From positions 4,032,896 through 4,096,895 of the forward strand of contig OY282377.1 of assembly GCA_958295785.1 (NCBI GenBank): a stretch of DNA of 64,000 nt, written 5' to 3'. This document shows, piece by piece, positions 55,480 to 64,000 of this stretch. The notes under the pieces are model-generated. The model was not told the origin of the DNA and did not search any database. It saw nothing but the letters and a program-made list of their open reading frames with translations. This stretch comes from an uncultured Latescibacterota bacterium (lineage in GTDB: Bacteria; Latescibacterota; UBA2968). A program made the position numbers and the translations under genes. Each line of letters starts with the position of its first letter. Position 1 is the stretch's first letter.

Positions 55480-56652
55480 TTGACGCCTTACAACGCCATT
55501 CGCGCACGCCTTGCCCGCTCCCCAGAAGCGGGGGCCGCAGCGGGTTTTTCCGCTGTTTTTCTCGTCTTTGCACTCGCCGCGCCAGACACCTTTCTCACCC
55601 ACAGCGCGATTTCATCCATTCTCAACAGCCAAGTCGTTCCCGGCATCCTCGCCATTGGCATTACGCTTTTGATGATCTCCGGCGAATTTGACCTTTCGGT
55701 TGGATCTGTCTTGGGCGTATCTTCTCTCGCATTTCTCTACGCAACCGTCAACGATGTCCACATTTTACTCGCGGCGGCTCTTGGGTTGACCACCGGCGGA
55801 CTGCTCGGCATGCTCAACGGCTTTCTCCTCGTGTGGACGGGCATTCCATCTTTTATTATTACGCTGGGCACCATGCTCGTTTATCGCGCCATTCCCCTCA
55901 CAGCGATTTCCGGCGGGCGCATCATTCGATATGCCGACCATTCGCGCACGCCCCCCATCCTCGACATACCCGGTCTCGTGCTCTGCATTTTCGCGCTCGC
56001 GCTTTTTGTCCTCGTTCTGTGGATGGCGAGGGATATTTGGCGGGCGAAAAGCCGATCCATACCGCTCAAAAGTTTGCTCGTCGCAGGCGTTGTTTTGGCG
56101 GCGTATTTCGCGCTCAAACCCCTTGTCTTTCCGCCCACAGGCGCGATTGATTTTTTTTTCGCGCTCAATGGACGCATGGCGCCGCTGAACTATCGCACCG
56201 GCATTTTTTGGTGGATCGGGCTCACGTTCGTTTTCGCGCTCATCCTGCATCACACGCGCTTTGGCAACGCGGTTTTTGCCACCGGCGGCAATGCACAGGC
56301 CGCGCGTTTGCAGGGCATTCGCATCGACCGCATCCGCATCCTCAATTTTGTCATTTCTGGCTTGCTCGCAGCACTCGCCGGCATCGTTCAGGTGGCGCGC
56401 CTCAAAAGCGTCGATCCCCTGCGCGGCACCGGGCTAGAACTCGAAGTCATCGCCGCGGTCGTCATCGGAGGCACGTTGCTGACCGGGGGGTATGGCAGCC
56501 TGATCGGTTCGGCTATTGGCACGGCGCTGACCGGCATGTTGCGAACGGGCCTCGTGCTCATGCAAGTGCCTTCCAATGCGTTTCGCGGTGCAATAGGCGC
56601 GATCATGATTGCGGCTGTTGTCGTCAACAATTTTGTACGGAAAGAACGCTGA
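55480..56652 (+). CDS. Sugar ABC transporter permease
   Basis: A 390-residue RbsC/FrcC-type membrane subunit with about ten hydrophobic segments. LMISGEFDLSVGSVLGVSSL and TGIPSFIITLGTMLVYRAI are characteristic, as is VVIGGTLLTGGYGSLIGSAI near the C-terminus. A TTG start after AGGAGTTC. A charged, lower-hydrophobicity insert occupies about residues 145-240. Confidence 0.9.
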   Translation: MTPYNAIRARLARSPEAGAAAGFSAVFLVFALAAPDTFLTHSAISSILNSQVVPGILAIGITLLMISGEFDLSVGSVLGVSSLAFLYATVNDVHILLAAALGLTTGGLLGMLNGFLLVWTGIPSFIITLGTMLVYRAIPLTAISGGRIIRYADHSRTPPILDIPGLVLCIFALALFVLVLWMARDIWRAKSRSIPLKSLLVAGVVLAAYFALKPLVFPPTGAIDFFFALNGRMAPLNYRTGIFWWIGLTFVFALILHHTRFGNAVFATGGNAQAARLQGIRIDRIRILNFVISGLLAALAGIVQVARLKSVDPLRGTGLELEVIAAVVIGGTLLTGGYGSLIGSAIGTALTGMLRTGLVLMQVPSNAFRGAIGAIMIAAVVVNNFVRKER

Positions 56653-56668
56653 CGCGCCGGAGGCACCT

Positions 56669-57415
56669 TTGGCTTTGCTCCAACTCAAAAATATCGGGCG
56701 CCGCTTTGGGCACATTGTCGCGCTCAAAAACATCGATTTCGCGCTTCACTGCGGCGAAGTGCTCGCGCTGTTGGGAGACAATGGCGCGGGCAAATCGACG
56801 CTGATCAAAGTGCTCACAGGGGTTTATCCGCCCAGCGAAGGAGAGATGTACTTCGAGGACAAACTCATAAAACTCAACTCGCCACAAGATGCCCGGGACC
56901 TGGGCATCGAAACCGTGTATCAGGACCTCGCCCTGGTGCCGAGCATGAGCATTGCGCGCAACTTTTATCTCGGCCGGGAACGCGTCGCACAATTCGGTCC
57001 GTTCTCCCTGCTCAACCGCACGGCGATGGACGCGGGCGCGACTGCGGCACTGCGCGAAATCGGCATTCACATCCGCAATGCACGCGAACCCGTCGCCCGT
57101 TTGTCCGGCGGCGAGCGACAATCCATCGCCATAGCCCGCGCCCTTCACTTTGGGTCTCGCGTGCTCATTTTAGACGAACCGACCTCCGCGCTCTCGGTCG
57201 GCGAAACGCGCAAAGTGCTCGGCTATATCGCGGCTGCCAAAGCAAAGGGGATGGGCGTCATCTTCATCACGCACAACATCGCCCACGTCTTTGAAGTTGC
57301 CGACAGGGCGACCATCCTCAGCCACGGCGAAAAACTCGGCGACTTCCCCATCGCCCACGTCACGCAGGACGCCATCGCCAGCATGGTGATGGGAAAAAGT
57401 GAGATGGAAGTTTAG
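56669..57415 (+). CDS. Sugar ABC transporter ATP-binding protein (single domain)
   Basis: A 248-residue ATPase with Walker A LLGDNGAGKSTLIK, signature ARLSGGERQSIAIARAL, Walker B VLILDEPTSAL and switch His in VIFITHNIAHV. RbsA-type partners usually have two ATPase domains; here there is one, as in FrcA. TTG start after CCGGAGGCACC, 16 bases after the permease stop. Confidence 0.9.
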   Translation: MALLQLKNIGRRFGHIVALKNIDFALHCGEVLALLGDNGAGKSTLIKVLTGVYPPSEGEMYFEDKLIKLNSPQDARDLGIETVYQDLALVPSMSIARNFYLGRERVAQFGPFSLLNRTAMDAGATAALREIGIHIRNAREPVARLSGGERQSIAIARALHFGSRVLILDEPTSALSVGETRKVLGYIAAAKAKGMGVIFITHNIAHVFEVADRATILSHGEKLGDFPIAHVTQDAIASMVMGKSEMEV

Positions 57416-57446
57416 CCACGAAAGGCACAAAAGGCGAGCAGTGTGT

Positions 57447-57473
57447 GTAGGGGCAATGCCCCCGTGCTCGCCC
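57447..57473. repeat. Dispersed repeat, family A
   Basis: A 27-base unit (GTAGGGGCAATGCCCC then CGTGCTCGCCC) between the ABC importer and the MATE gene. Confidence 0.7.
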
Positions 57474-57491
57474 AAATGCGAATCGACGACC

Positions 57492-58874
57492 ATGTCCAAA
57501 CCACTTGAAACCACAACAGAATCCACGCGTCGCAAAGTCGATTTTTCGCTGACCCGAAAGATCCTCGGCATGACCCTTCCCGTTGCGATGGGCGGGCAAA
57601 TCGAGACAGCAGTGGGGATGGTGCAACTCTTTCTGATTGGGATGCTCGGCCCTGTAGCCCTGTCTGCCGTGGGGATTGCCCAAGCGTTTACGCGCATCCT
57701 GTTCACCGCGATGATGTCCATTTCAAGGGGCGCGCTCACGATGGTCGCACAGGCCATTGGCGCGGATTCCATGCGCGAGGCCAGTGCCGCGGCAAAGCAG
57801 GCGTTCACCCTGCTGTTCGCATTCAGCATCGCGTTTGGGCTGGGCAGCCTGATTTTGTCGCCTTTCTTGATCCCCACGCTGACTTCTGATCCGGAAGTGG
57901 CCGCTTTGGGAACGCCGTATTTGCAGGTCTTTTTTCTCGGCGTTCCCTTTATGACGCTGAACCGCGCCATTGCGAGTTGCCTCCAAGGCGCTGGCGATAC
58001 GCGCACGCCCTTTTTTTTGAGCCTCATCAGCAGCAGCATTCAAATTGTGATGGGTTATCTCTTGATCTTTGGCTATTGGGGGTTTCCGGAATGGGGCGTT
58101 GTGGGCGCGGCTGTGGGCGGTCTTTTGGGACGCTGTGCCGCCACCTTGATCGGGTTTTGCTGTCTTTACAGCGGGCGTTTTGCCCTCGCGCTTTTGCCCG
58201 ACACGTCCTACCGATTCAATTGGAATGTCGCGCGGCGCATCCTCAAAATTGGCGTGCCTTCAGGGCTTCAAGGCATTTTACGCAATGGCTCGGGCCTGGT
58301 TTATATCCGCTTCATTGCCATGTCCGCGCTTTCCACGACTGCGGTTGCCGCTTATGCGATAGGGAATCAGGTGGAACACATCTTGCGCCGAACCGGCCTG
58401 TCTTTTGGCACGGTTGCCACGGCCTTTGTGGGGCAACATCTGGGCGCGAAAGATCCCGCAGGTGCAGAGCGTCACGGTTGGACCATTCTCGTCATCTCCG
58501 TCGTGACGAATATCATCCTCTCACTGCCCGCCGTGCTGTTTGCGGGATTTTTTGTTTCGATATTCACAGACGCACAAGCCGTCATCAGCACCGGCGTCAT
58601 CTATCTTTACGCGATGGTCATTGCCGAACCCTTTTTGTGCGCGGCCAATACCAGTAGCGGCAGCCTCAGAGGCGCGGGCGATACCATGCCCCCGCTGTAT
58701 TATACCCTGATTGCCCAATGGCTCGTGCGCCTGCCCGTGGCTTATGTGCTGGGTTTTACATTTGGTTTTGACATCTATGGCATCTGGGTCGCGCTCATTA
58801 TTTACAGCACTGTGCAAGGCGCGCTCACCGTTCGCAAATTCGCGCAAGGCCATTGGAAAGCGCACCAGATTTAG
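57492..58874 (+). CDS. MATE-family multidrug/metabolite antiporter
   Basis: A 460-residue inner-membrane protein with twelve predicted segments in two bundles. PVAMGGQIETAVGMVQLFLI and MTLNRAIASCLQGAGDTRTP in the first half are mirrored by LSFGTVATAFVGQHLGAKDP and CAANTSSGSLRGAGDTMPPL in the second, the usual MATE pseudo-repeat. It exports cationic compounds in exchange for H+ or Na+. Start chosen at the ATG before the charged N-terminus; the ribosome site is weak. It ends 20 bases before the CRISPR array. Confidence 0.9.
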   Translation: MSKPLETTTESTRRKVDFSLTRKILGMTLPVAMGGQIETAVGMVQLFLIGMLGPVALSAVGIAQAFTRILFTAMMSISRGALTMVAQAIGADSMREASAAAKQAFTLLFAFSIAFGLGSLILSPFLIPTLTSDPEVAALGTPYLQVFFLGVPFMTLNRAIASCLQGAGDTRTPFFLSLISSSIQIVMGYLLIFGYWGFPEWGVVGAAVGGLLGRCAATLIGFCCLYSGRFALALLPDTSYRFNWNVARRILKIGVPSGLQGILRNGSGLVYIRFIAMSALSTTAVAAYAIGNQVEHILRRTGLSFGTVATAFVGQHLGAKDPAGAERHGWTILVISVVTNIILSLPAVLFAGFFVSIFTDAQAVISTGVIYLYAMVIAEPFLCAANTSSGSLRGAGDTMPPLYYTLIAQWLVRLPVAYVLGFTFGFDIYGIWVALIIYSTVQGALTVRKFAQGHWKAHQI

Positions 58875-58894
58875 CGCGTCCGCGCATGAAGAGG

Positions 58895-61800
58895 GGTTCA
58901 TCCCCACGCCTGTGGGGAACATTCTCCTACGTCGATCCCGACATTCTTCATTTTCGGTTCATCCCCACGCCTGTGGGGAACATGATACGCTTTCCGAGAT
59001 GGTGTGGTCGTTTCTCGGTTCATCCCCACGCCTGTGGGGAACATCCGCCCCCAATTTGTCACCAATCGCTCGATGCCGGTTCATCCCCACGCCTGTGGGG
59101 AACATTCTTAAAGCGGAGGGTCAGGATCGTGATTCCGCGGTTCATCCCCACGCCTGTGGGGAACATCGTTTCATTTTCGTCAGAAAAAACCGCAAAGCCG
59201 GTTCATCCCCACGCCTGTGGGGAACATCAATCGCGAAAAGGCATTGGCTGTTGTAATAGCGGTTCATCCCCACGCCTGTGGGGAACATTATCATGGTCGG
59301 GTGACCGCCAGCGGCGAGATCGGTTCATCCCCACGCCTGTGGGGAACATAGGGGAAGGAGCCGACATCGGGCGCCACACAACGGTTCATCCCCACGCCTG
59401 TGGGGAACATGTGAACGAAAAAAAATAGTCGAACAGTATCCCCGGTTCATCCCCACGCCTGTGGGGAACATTAATTTTCACTCCGTTTCAAAAAAAGCGA
59501 GGCCGGTTCATCCCCACGCCTGTGGGGAACATGTTCCGAGAGCCATTACCGAATCCTACCGGCACGGTTCATCCCCACGCCTGTGGGGAACATTCCGCGA
59601 GCTCGAGCTCAAAGAGTCCGCACAACGGTTCATCCCCACGCCTGTGGGGAACATCGCGTAGCAGGGCCTGTTGCCGCTATCCACGACGGTTCATCCCCAC
59701 GCCTGTGGGGAACATTCTCATCTCGACATGGATCTCCGCAGCGAATGCGGTTCATCCCCACGCCTGTGGGGAACATTCCGCAAGATCCCGCTGCGACCAC
59801 CTCCGGGCCGGTTCATCCCCACGCCTGTGGGGAACATGGCGCATTCGAGGGGATCGCATATTCGAAGAGCGGTTCATCCCCACGCCTGTGGGGAACATTG
59901 CCCAGACCTCCCGCTCTGATAGCATCACATCGGTTCATCCCCACGCCTGTGGGGAACATTGGGCGATATCCATATCCACCATGATTGTTTTCGGTTCATC
60001 CCCACGCCTGTGGGGAACATCGTTCAATAATAATATTACGCTCGACGACCTCGGTTCATCCCCACGCCTGTGGGGAACATGCAAACTCAGATTGCCAAAT
60101 GCCACGGAGATCCGGTTCATCCCCACGCCTGTGGGGAACATCGCCATCCTCTCATAAGGCCCCTCCTCCTCCTCGGTTCATCCCCACGCCTGTGGGGAAC
60201 ATGAGGCCGGGCGACATTTTATGTCGATGCCGTGCGGTTCATCCCCACGCCTGTGGGGAACATTTCCAAATGCCGCGCGCCAAAAAGCGCGGAAAAGGTT
60301 CATCCCCACGCCTGTGGGGAACATTTGAGATCCATTCAACAAAGACTCTACAAAACCGGTTCATCCCCACGCCTGTGGGGAACATACGCCTCGAGCGTGG
60401 AAAATCCGGGCATGGAGCGGTTCATCCCCACGCCTGTGGGGAACATAGTCACATTTTCGTAATTCGTGAACTCGGGAACGGTTCATCCCCACGCCTGTGG
60501 GGAACATCGTGACGGCGTACGTCCTCCTCTCTGTGTGGGCTGGTTCATCCCCACGCCTGTGGGGAACATTTCGATGGTGGGCGCATGCGCGACAGCACGA
60601 CCGGTTCATCCCCACGCCTGTGGGGAACATCAGTTTTTACGGGTGACCATCTATGGAACTGACGGTTCATCCCCACGCCTGTGGGGAACATTCCTTCAAA
60701 GCGGCGTCAAATTCCGCCCATGTCGGTTCATCCCCACGCCTGTGGGGAACATAAACAGCGCCTGGCAAGTAAAGGATTATGTGCCGGTTCATCCCCACGC
60801 CTGTGGGGAACATGAATCCGCCCCGCAATCCGCGCGCGACCGCATCGGTTCATCCCCACGCCTGTGGGGAACATCAGGGTGCGCCAAACTGCAAGAGTGA
60901 TTTCACCGGTTCATCCCCACGCCTGTGGGGAACATATTGTGCGACAGTGGCGCGCCGCCAACGGCTACGGTTCATCCCCACGCCTGTGGGGAACATATCG
61001 ATCCACCTCCAAATTGATACGTCCAAACCGGTTCATCCCCACGCCTGTGGGGAACATGAGATGATCGCGGCGATGGACGAGAGTGAGGGCGGTTCATCCC
61101 CACGCCTGTGGGGAACATGCATCTGGTGTGTCCGTCGTGCGGGGAACTGACGGTTCATCCCCACGCCTGTGGGGAACATAATGATACCCGCCGCATCGCG
61201 GCCGCAAATTACGGTTCATCCCCACGCCTGTGGGGAACATGCCCCCAAGTAGCCGTCGGGATCCAAAAATTTCGGTTCATCCCCACGCCTGTGGGGAACA
61301 TCGGCACCAGTCGCGTATCCACGTAGCGGTCATCGGTTCATCCCCACGCCTGTGGGGAACATGAGTTTGAGAGGCGCGTTGTAGCGCCCTTAGACGGTTC
61401 ATCCCCACGCCTGTGGGGAACATCAAGAGTTACCAGAGATATTAGCAAATAATGACGGTTCATCCCCACGCCTGTGGGGAACATGGTCGTCCAGTGCGTT
61501 TCGGCCCGCCGCCTGGCGGTTCATCCCCACGCCTGTGGGGAACATACAACGCCGTGTCTCGTATTGTGAACTATCGGCGGTTCATCCCCACGCCTGTGGG
61601 GAACATTTGGCGGGATGGACAGCAACCAGCCCTATCTCAGGTTCATCCCCACGCCTGTGGGGAACATGATCAGCGAAAGCGATATTACGCGGACGGGTAC
61701 GGTTCATCCCCACGCCTGTGGGGAACATCCGACGACGGTGGACGCGCCCGAGTTGACGCACGGTTCATCCCCACGCCTGTGGGGAACATGGCGTTCTGTG

Positions 61801-62399
61801 AGGAATTTCGCAGGGGCTTTTAGGTTCATCCCCACGCCTGTGGGGAACATTTACTGCCAATAATATGACCCGGAGCCGGCGTCGGTTCATCCCCACGCCT
61901 GTGGGGAACATGTTTATCGCCCCGTCGAATGCGTCGATTTTCGCGGTTCATCCCCACGCCTGTGGGGAACATTGACCAGTTGTGAGGAACGGGGAGGCAA
62001 TTGACGGTTCATCCCCACGCCTGTGGGGAACATAGGAGAAGGACATGACGTTGCGCTCTCATTACCGGTTCATCCCCACGCCTGTGGGGAACATCAATCA
62101 TTTTTTCCCTCCTTGTGGGGTTAAAACGGTTCATCCCCACGCCTGTGGGGAACATCTTCTTTGGCGACCTGCTCAATCGCATGCACACGGTTCATCCCCA
62201 CGCCTGTGGGGAACATCAGAAGCCGCGATGCGAAATTCCCCTTCGCCGAGGTTCATCCCCACGCCTGTGGGGAACATTCTCAAAAAGGCTTGGCGCATGC
62301 GTATCAGAAGGGTTCATCCCCACGCCTGTGGGGAACATGGCCACACGGAGACGCCGCCGGTCAACTCTACCGGTTCATCCCCACGCCTGTGGGGAACAT
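58895..62399 (-). CRISPR. Type I-E CRISPR array, 58 repeats and 57 spacers
   Basis: The repeat on the + strand starts GGTTCATCCCC, has ACGCCTGT in the middle and ends GGGGAACAT (28 bases, usually preceded by C to make 29). The first repeat ends at 58922 and the last at 62399, exactly 57 periods of 61 bp, so all spacers are the same length (32 bases for a 29-base repeat). Read on the minus strand, the repeat begins ATGTTCCCC, folds as CCCCAC/GTGGGG around AGGC, and ends AACCG, as in E. coli type I-E. cas1 and cas2 at the right, next to an AT-rich leader, make 62399 the newest end. The first repeat at 58895 lacks the flanking C, as expected for the oldest end. Confidence 0.98.
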
Positions 62400-62494
62400 A
62401 CCAATATCTTCGAAAAAAAAAATCACTCACCACAATATCTTGTAGATTTGGAAATCCGAAAATCCGCCAACTTTATGTAGAAACTATTTCATTA
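62400..62494 (-). promoter_or_regulatory. CRISPR leader
   Basis: About 95 AT-rich bases between cas2 and the youngest repeat, with an A/T run near 62414-62423. It should carry the array promoter and integration signals on the minus strand. I do not see an exact IHF consensus. Confidence 0.7.
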
Positions 62495-62785
62495 TTATTC
62501 CGATGGTTCATCCCAATCTTCAGCAATGAGCAATAGCCCCGATTCTTGAACCACTCTGCGTTTGGTTTCACCAAAAGTTTGAATGTGAAACCCTTGTGTG
62601 CTGTTGTCGGATGCTATGATCAAAAGACCCAAATCGGGTGCATTGCGCCGAACATACTCAATGGTTTTTTCTCGTGTTCTCCTGTTGACAGTGCCGACAA
62701 AAACATTTGGACGTGGTTCAACAAACCATCGTTTTAGTAGCCCGCGAATCGCAGGTGGCGTATCATTGGCAACAATTACAGTCAT
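62495..62785 (-). CDS. cas2: CRISPR-associated endonuclease Cas2 (type I-E)
   Basis: A 96-residue Cas2e, structural partner of Cas1 in spacer integration. MTVIVANDTPPAIRGLLKRW and PNVFVGTVNRRTREKTIEYV are clear type I-E features. It overlaps cas1 by 4 bases (ATGA) and lies next to the leader. Confidence 0.95.
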   Translation of the reverse strand: MTVIVANDTPPAIRGLLKRWFVEPRPNVFVGTVNRRTREKTIEYVRRNAPDLGLLIIASDNSTQGFHIQTFGETKRRVVQESGLLLIAEDWDEPSE

Positions 62786-63615
62786 GCCAAAAGTTCCTCT
62801 ATATCTTCTGGAATTTTTTGTAAAAGTTTCTGTTTTTCAATGCAATTTTTGAGATGTGCCAAGACTTGTTTTCCACTGGACTCGGGATTGATGCTCAAAG
62901 TTTGAAAGGCCGCAACAAGCGTTGTCTTGGGCTTGTAAATGTCGGCAATATCAAATACAAAAGGCAATGTGCCGCTGCTGTGTATAAACCCCAATTGCGG
63001 CAAATATCCCATAGAACAAATAGTGGCTGTACACAAAGCATAGAGCGAAGCATTTGCGGCAGAAATGGCGCGATTGATATTGTCTGCCAAAGACCAATTT
63101 CTTGGATTATAGTTGCGACCTTTCCATGTTACACCGTATTTGTGTCCCATGTCTGCATACAAGTTCCGGACGCGCACGCCTTCCATCCCGCGCAGTTCTT
63201 TAATGGCCTTTGACTTTACATCTACATTTGGAAATCGCCTTGCAAACATTCGGCGGGCAATTTCGGTTCGTTTCTTTCGAGACGCATGTGCCGCTGCTTG
63301 CTTTCTTGCGCGGGCATTATCATGAGTTGGCGTTACCCCAAACGCATAAAACCGCATCCCTTCTTCACCAATCCAACAAATTGGCGTATTGGAATCGCTA
63401 CACACTTTTATAGCTGCATGTGTAACCGATGTTCCCGGGCCGAGCATAAGCGTACTCAACGTTGCCACTGGAATACGCATAATTGTTCGGTCAGCACCAA
63501 TCCATTTCACGCTCGAATCATCGACTTCCAAACGGCCGTGCTCCAGATAGAGAGGTGTCCAGCGGTCTTTTGCTAGCGCGAGGGTTTCAAGTGGGGGTTT
63601 CTCAAAAACAGGCAT
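62782..63615 (-). CDS. cas1: CRISPR-associated integrase Cas1 (type I-E)
   Basis: A 277-residue Cas1e integrase. DRWTPLYLEHGRLEVDDSSV marks the N-terminal beta domain, and the catalytic residues are probably Glu in GMEGVRVRNLYADM, His in LGFIHSSGTLPF and Asp in FDIADIYKP. It starts 2 bases after the cas5e stop and overlaps cas2, so the three are one transcription unit. Confidence 0.96.
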   Translation of the reverse strand: MPVFEKPPLETLALAKDRWTPLYLEHGRLEVDDSSVKWIGADRTIMRIPVATLSTLMLGPGTSVTHAAIKVCSDSNTPICWIGEEGMRFYAFGVTPTHDNARARKQAAAHASRKKRTEIARRMFARRFPNVDVKSKAIKELRGMEGVRVRNLYADMGHKYGVTWKGRNYNPRNWSLADNINRAISAANASLYALCTATICSMGYLPQLGFIHSSGTLPFVFDIADIYKPKTTLVAAFQTLSINPESSGKQVLAHLKNCIEKQKLLQKIPEDIEELLA

Positions 63616-63617
63616 AT

Positions 63618-64000
63618 CTAAAAATCTCCTTCAGGCGAATCCTCTACACAAACCCGTCGTACTGAAAATTCGCGTGTGGCAAAACTGATCGGGCAATCGG
63701 GCAACGTATCCGTACCGGACGCAAAATTCTCGACATCCGTTATACGCCGCTGAATCTCACCTTTGGAAATCTGCTTGAGATGGTTGACAGCATCTTCCCG
63801 CGTATCAAAAATGCCCTGTGCAATCGGTGATGCGGGAATGCAAGCTTTGCGTCCAAGCCATAAGCCCCACTTTGGATTTCGCAAAGCCAAATCACATCGT
63901 TTCAACAACTCATTATCTCCCATCAACAATACGCCAAATTTTGCATCGGCTAAATATTCGCGATAGGTAATGGCTGCATTCTTGGCCCGTGATCCAGACG
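63618..64000 (-). CDS. cas5e: CRISPR-associated Cascade subunit Cas5e (partial, runs off the window)
   Basis: The C-terminal 126 codons of Cas5e/CasD, open to the window edge. ITYREYLADAKFGVLLMGD, LALRNPKWGLWLGRKACIP and the Arg-rich end EFSVRRVCVED are typical of this crRNA 5'-handle-binding subunit. In most type I-E operons cas6e lies between cas5e and cas1; here cas1 follows at once. Confidence 0.85.
   Translation of the reverse strand, partial: SGSRAKNAAITYREYLADAKFGVLLMGDNELLKRCDLALRNPKWGLWLGRKACIPASPIAQGIFDTREDAVNHLKQISKGEIQRRITDVENFASGTDTLPDCPISFATREFSVRRVCVEDSPEGDF

Noticed and set aside
58711-62536. Several plus-strand frames with recurring [16 protein letters not shown] and VHPHACGEH
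   Set aside because: These are translations of the CRISPR repeat in three frames, not proteins.
1-64000. tRNA or rRNA genes
   Set aside because: I looked for CCA-ended cloverleafs, the GTTCGAATC-type T loop and conserved rRNA cores in intergenic regions and found none I could support.

Overview
The window is about 64 kb of moderately GC-rich chromosomal DNA from an uncultured-type, diderm bacterium. TonB-dependent receptors, a membrane-anchored HtrA protease, TatA and ComEC point to two membranes. A secreted metalloprotease / Ig-like / WD40 / cohesin / dockerin giant and many toxin-antitoxin and IS relics resemble the accessory style of Poribacteria or Latescibacterota. That placement is inference; no rRNA or other decisive marker gene is present.

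Layout. 0.4-5.9 kb: two tandem, clearly duplicated TonB receptors with duplicated terminators. 6-11 kb: a response regulator, gamma-glutamyltransferase, a rhamnonate-dehydratase-like enolase-superfamily enzyme and a CxxC-cluster protein. 11-22.5 kb: an accessory region with a 1284-residue secreted WD40 protein, a truncated WD40-dockerin paralogue, two copies of an antitoxin-PIN module (one destroyed), a RelE/Xre pair, decayed IS630-like and IS4/IS701-like elements, and a family of short non-coding inverted-repeat elements (MITE-like). 22.5-31 kb: branched-chain amino acid genes (ilvN/ilvH, leuA, leuC, leuD, cimA), several preceded by candidate leader peptides and hairpins, ending in an alaC-type aminotransferase. 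ilvB, ilvC and leuB are not in the window.

31.8-37.7 kb is the most unusual part. The space between the alaC-like aminotransferase and argJ holds two different defence-type cassettes, an AAA ATPase plus DUF4276 pair and an HNH endonuclease plus fused modification/specificity protein. Each is preceded by a 246-bp copy of the aminotransferase 3' end and followed by the 33-bp argJ 5' end. It looks like two alleles of one hotspot stacked in tandem, with the tail of a third, lost methyltransferase still present.

37.7-58.9 kb is mostly core: argJ, an aspartate-type aminotransferase, accA, comEC (opposite strand), then a compact run truA-htrA-pssA-DUF4321-tatA-gatA-gatB. A convergent restriction-modification pair whose nuclease I cannot assign follows, then a DUF2064 glycosyltransferase, a three-gene sugar ABC importer and a MATE transporter. 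58.9-64 kb is a type I-E CRISPR locus: 58 repeats at an exact 61-bp period, an AT-rich leader, then cas2, cas1 and the 3' part of cas5e on the minus strand running off the window. cas6e is not in its usual place between cas5e and cas1.

All calls come from reading the sequence; no database search was possible.
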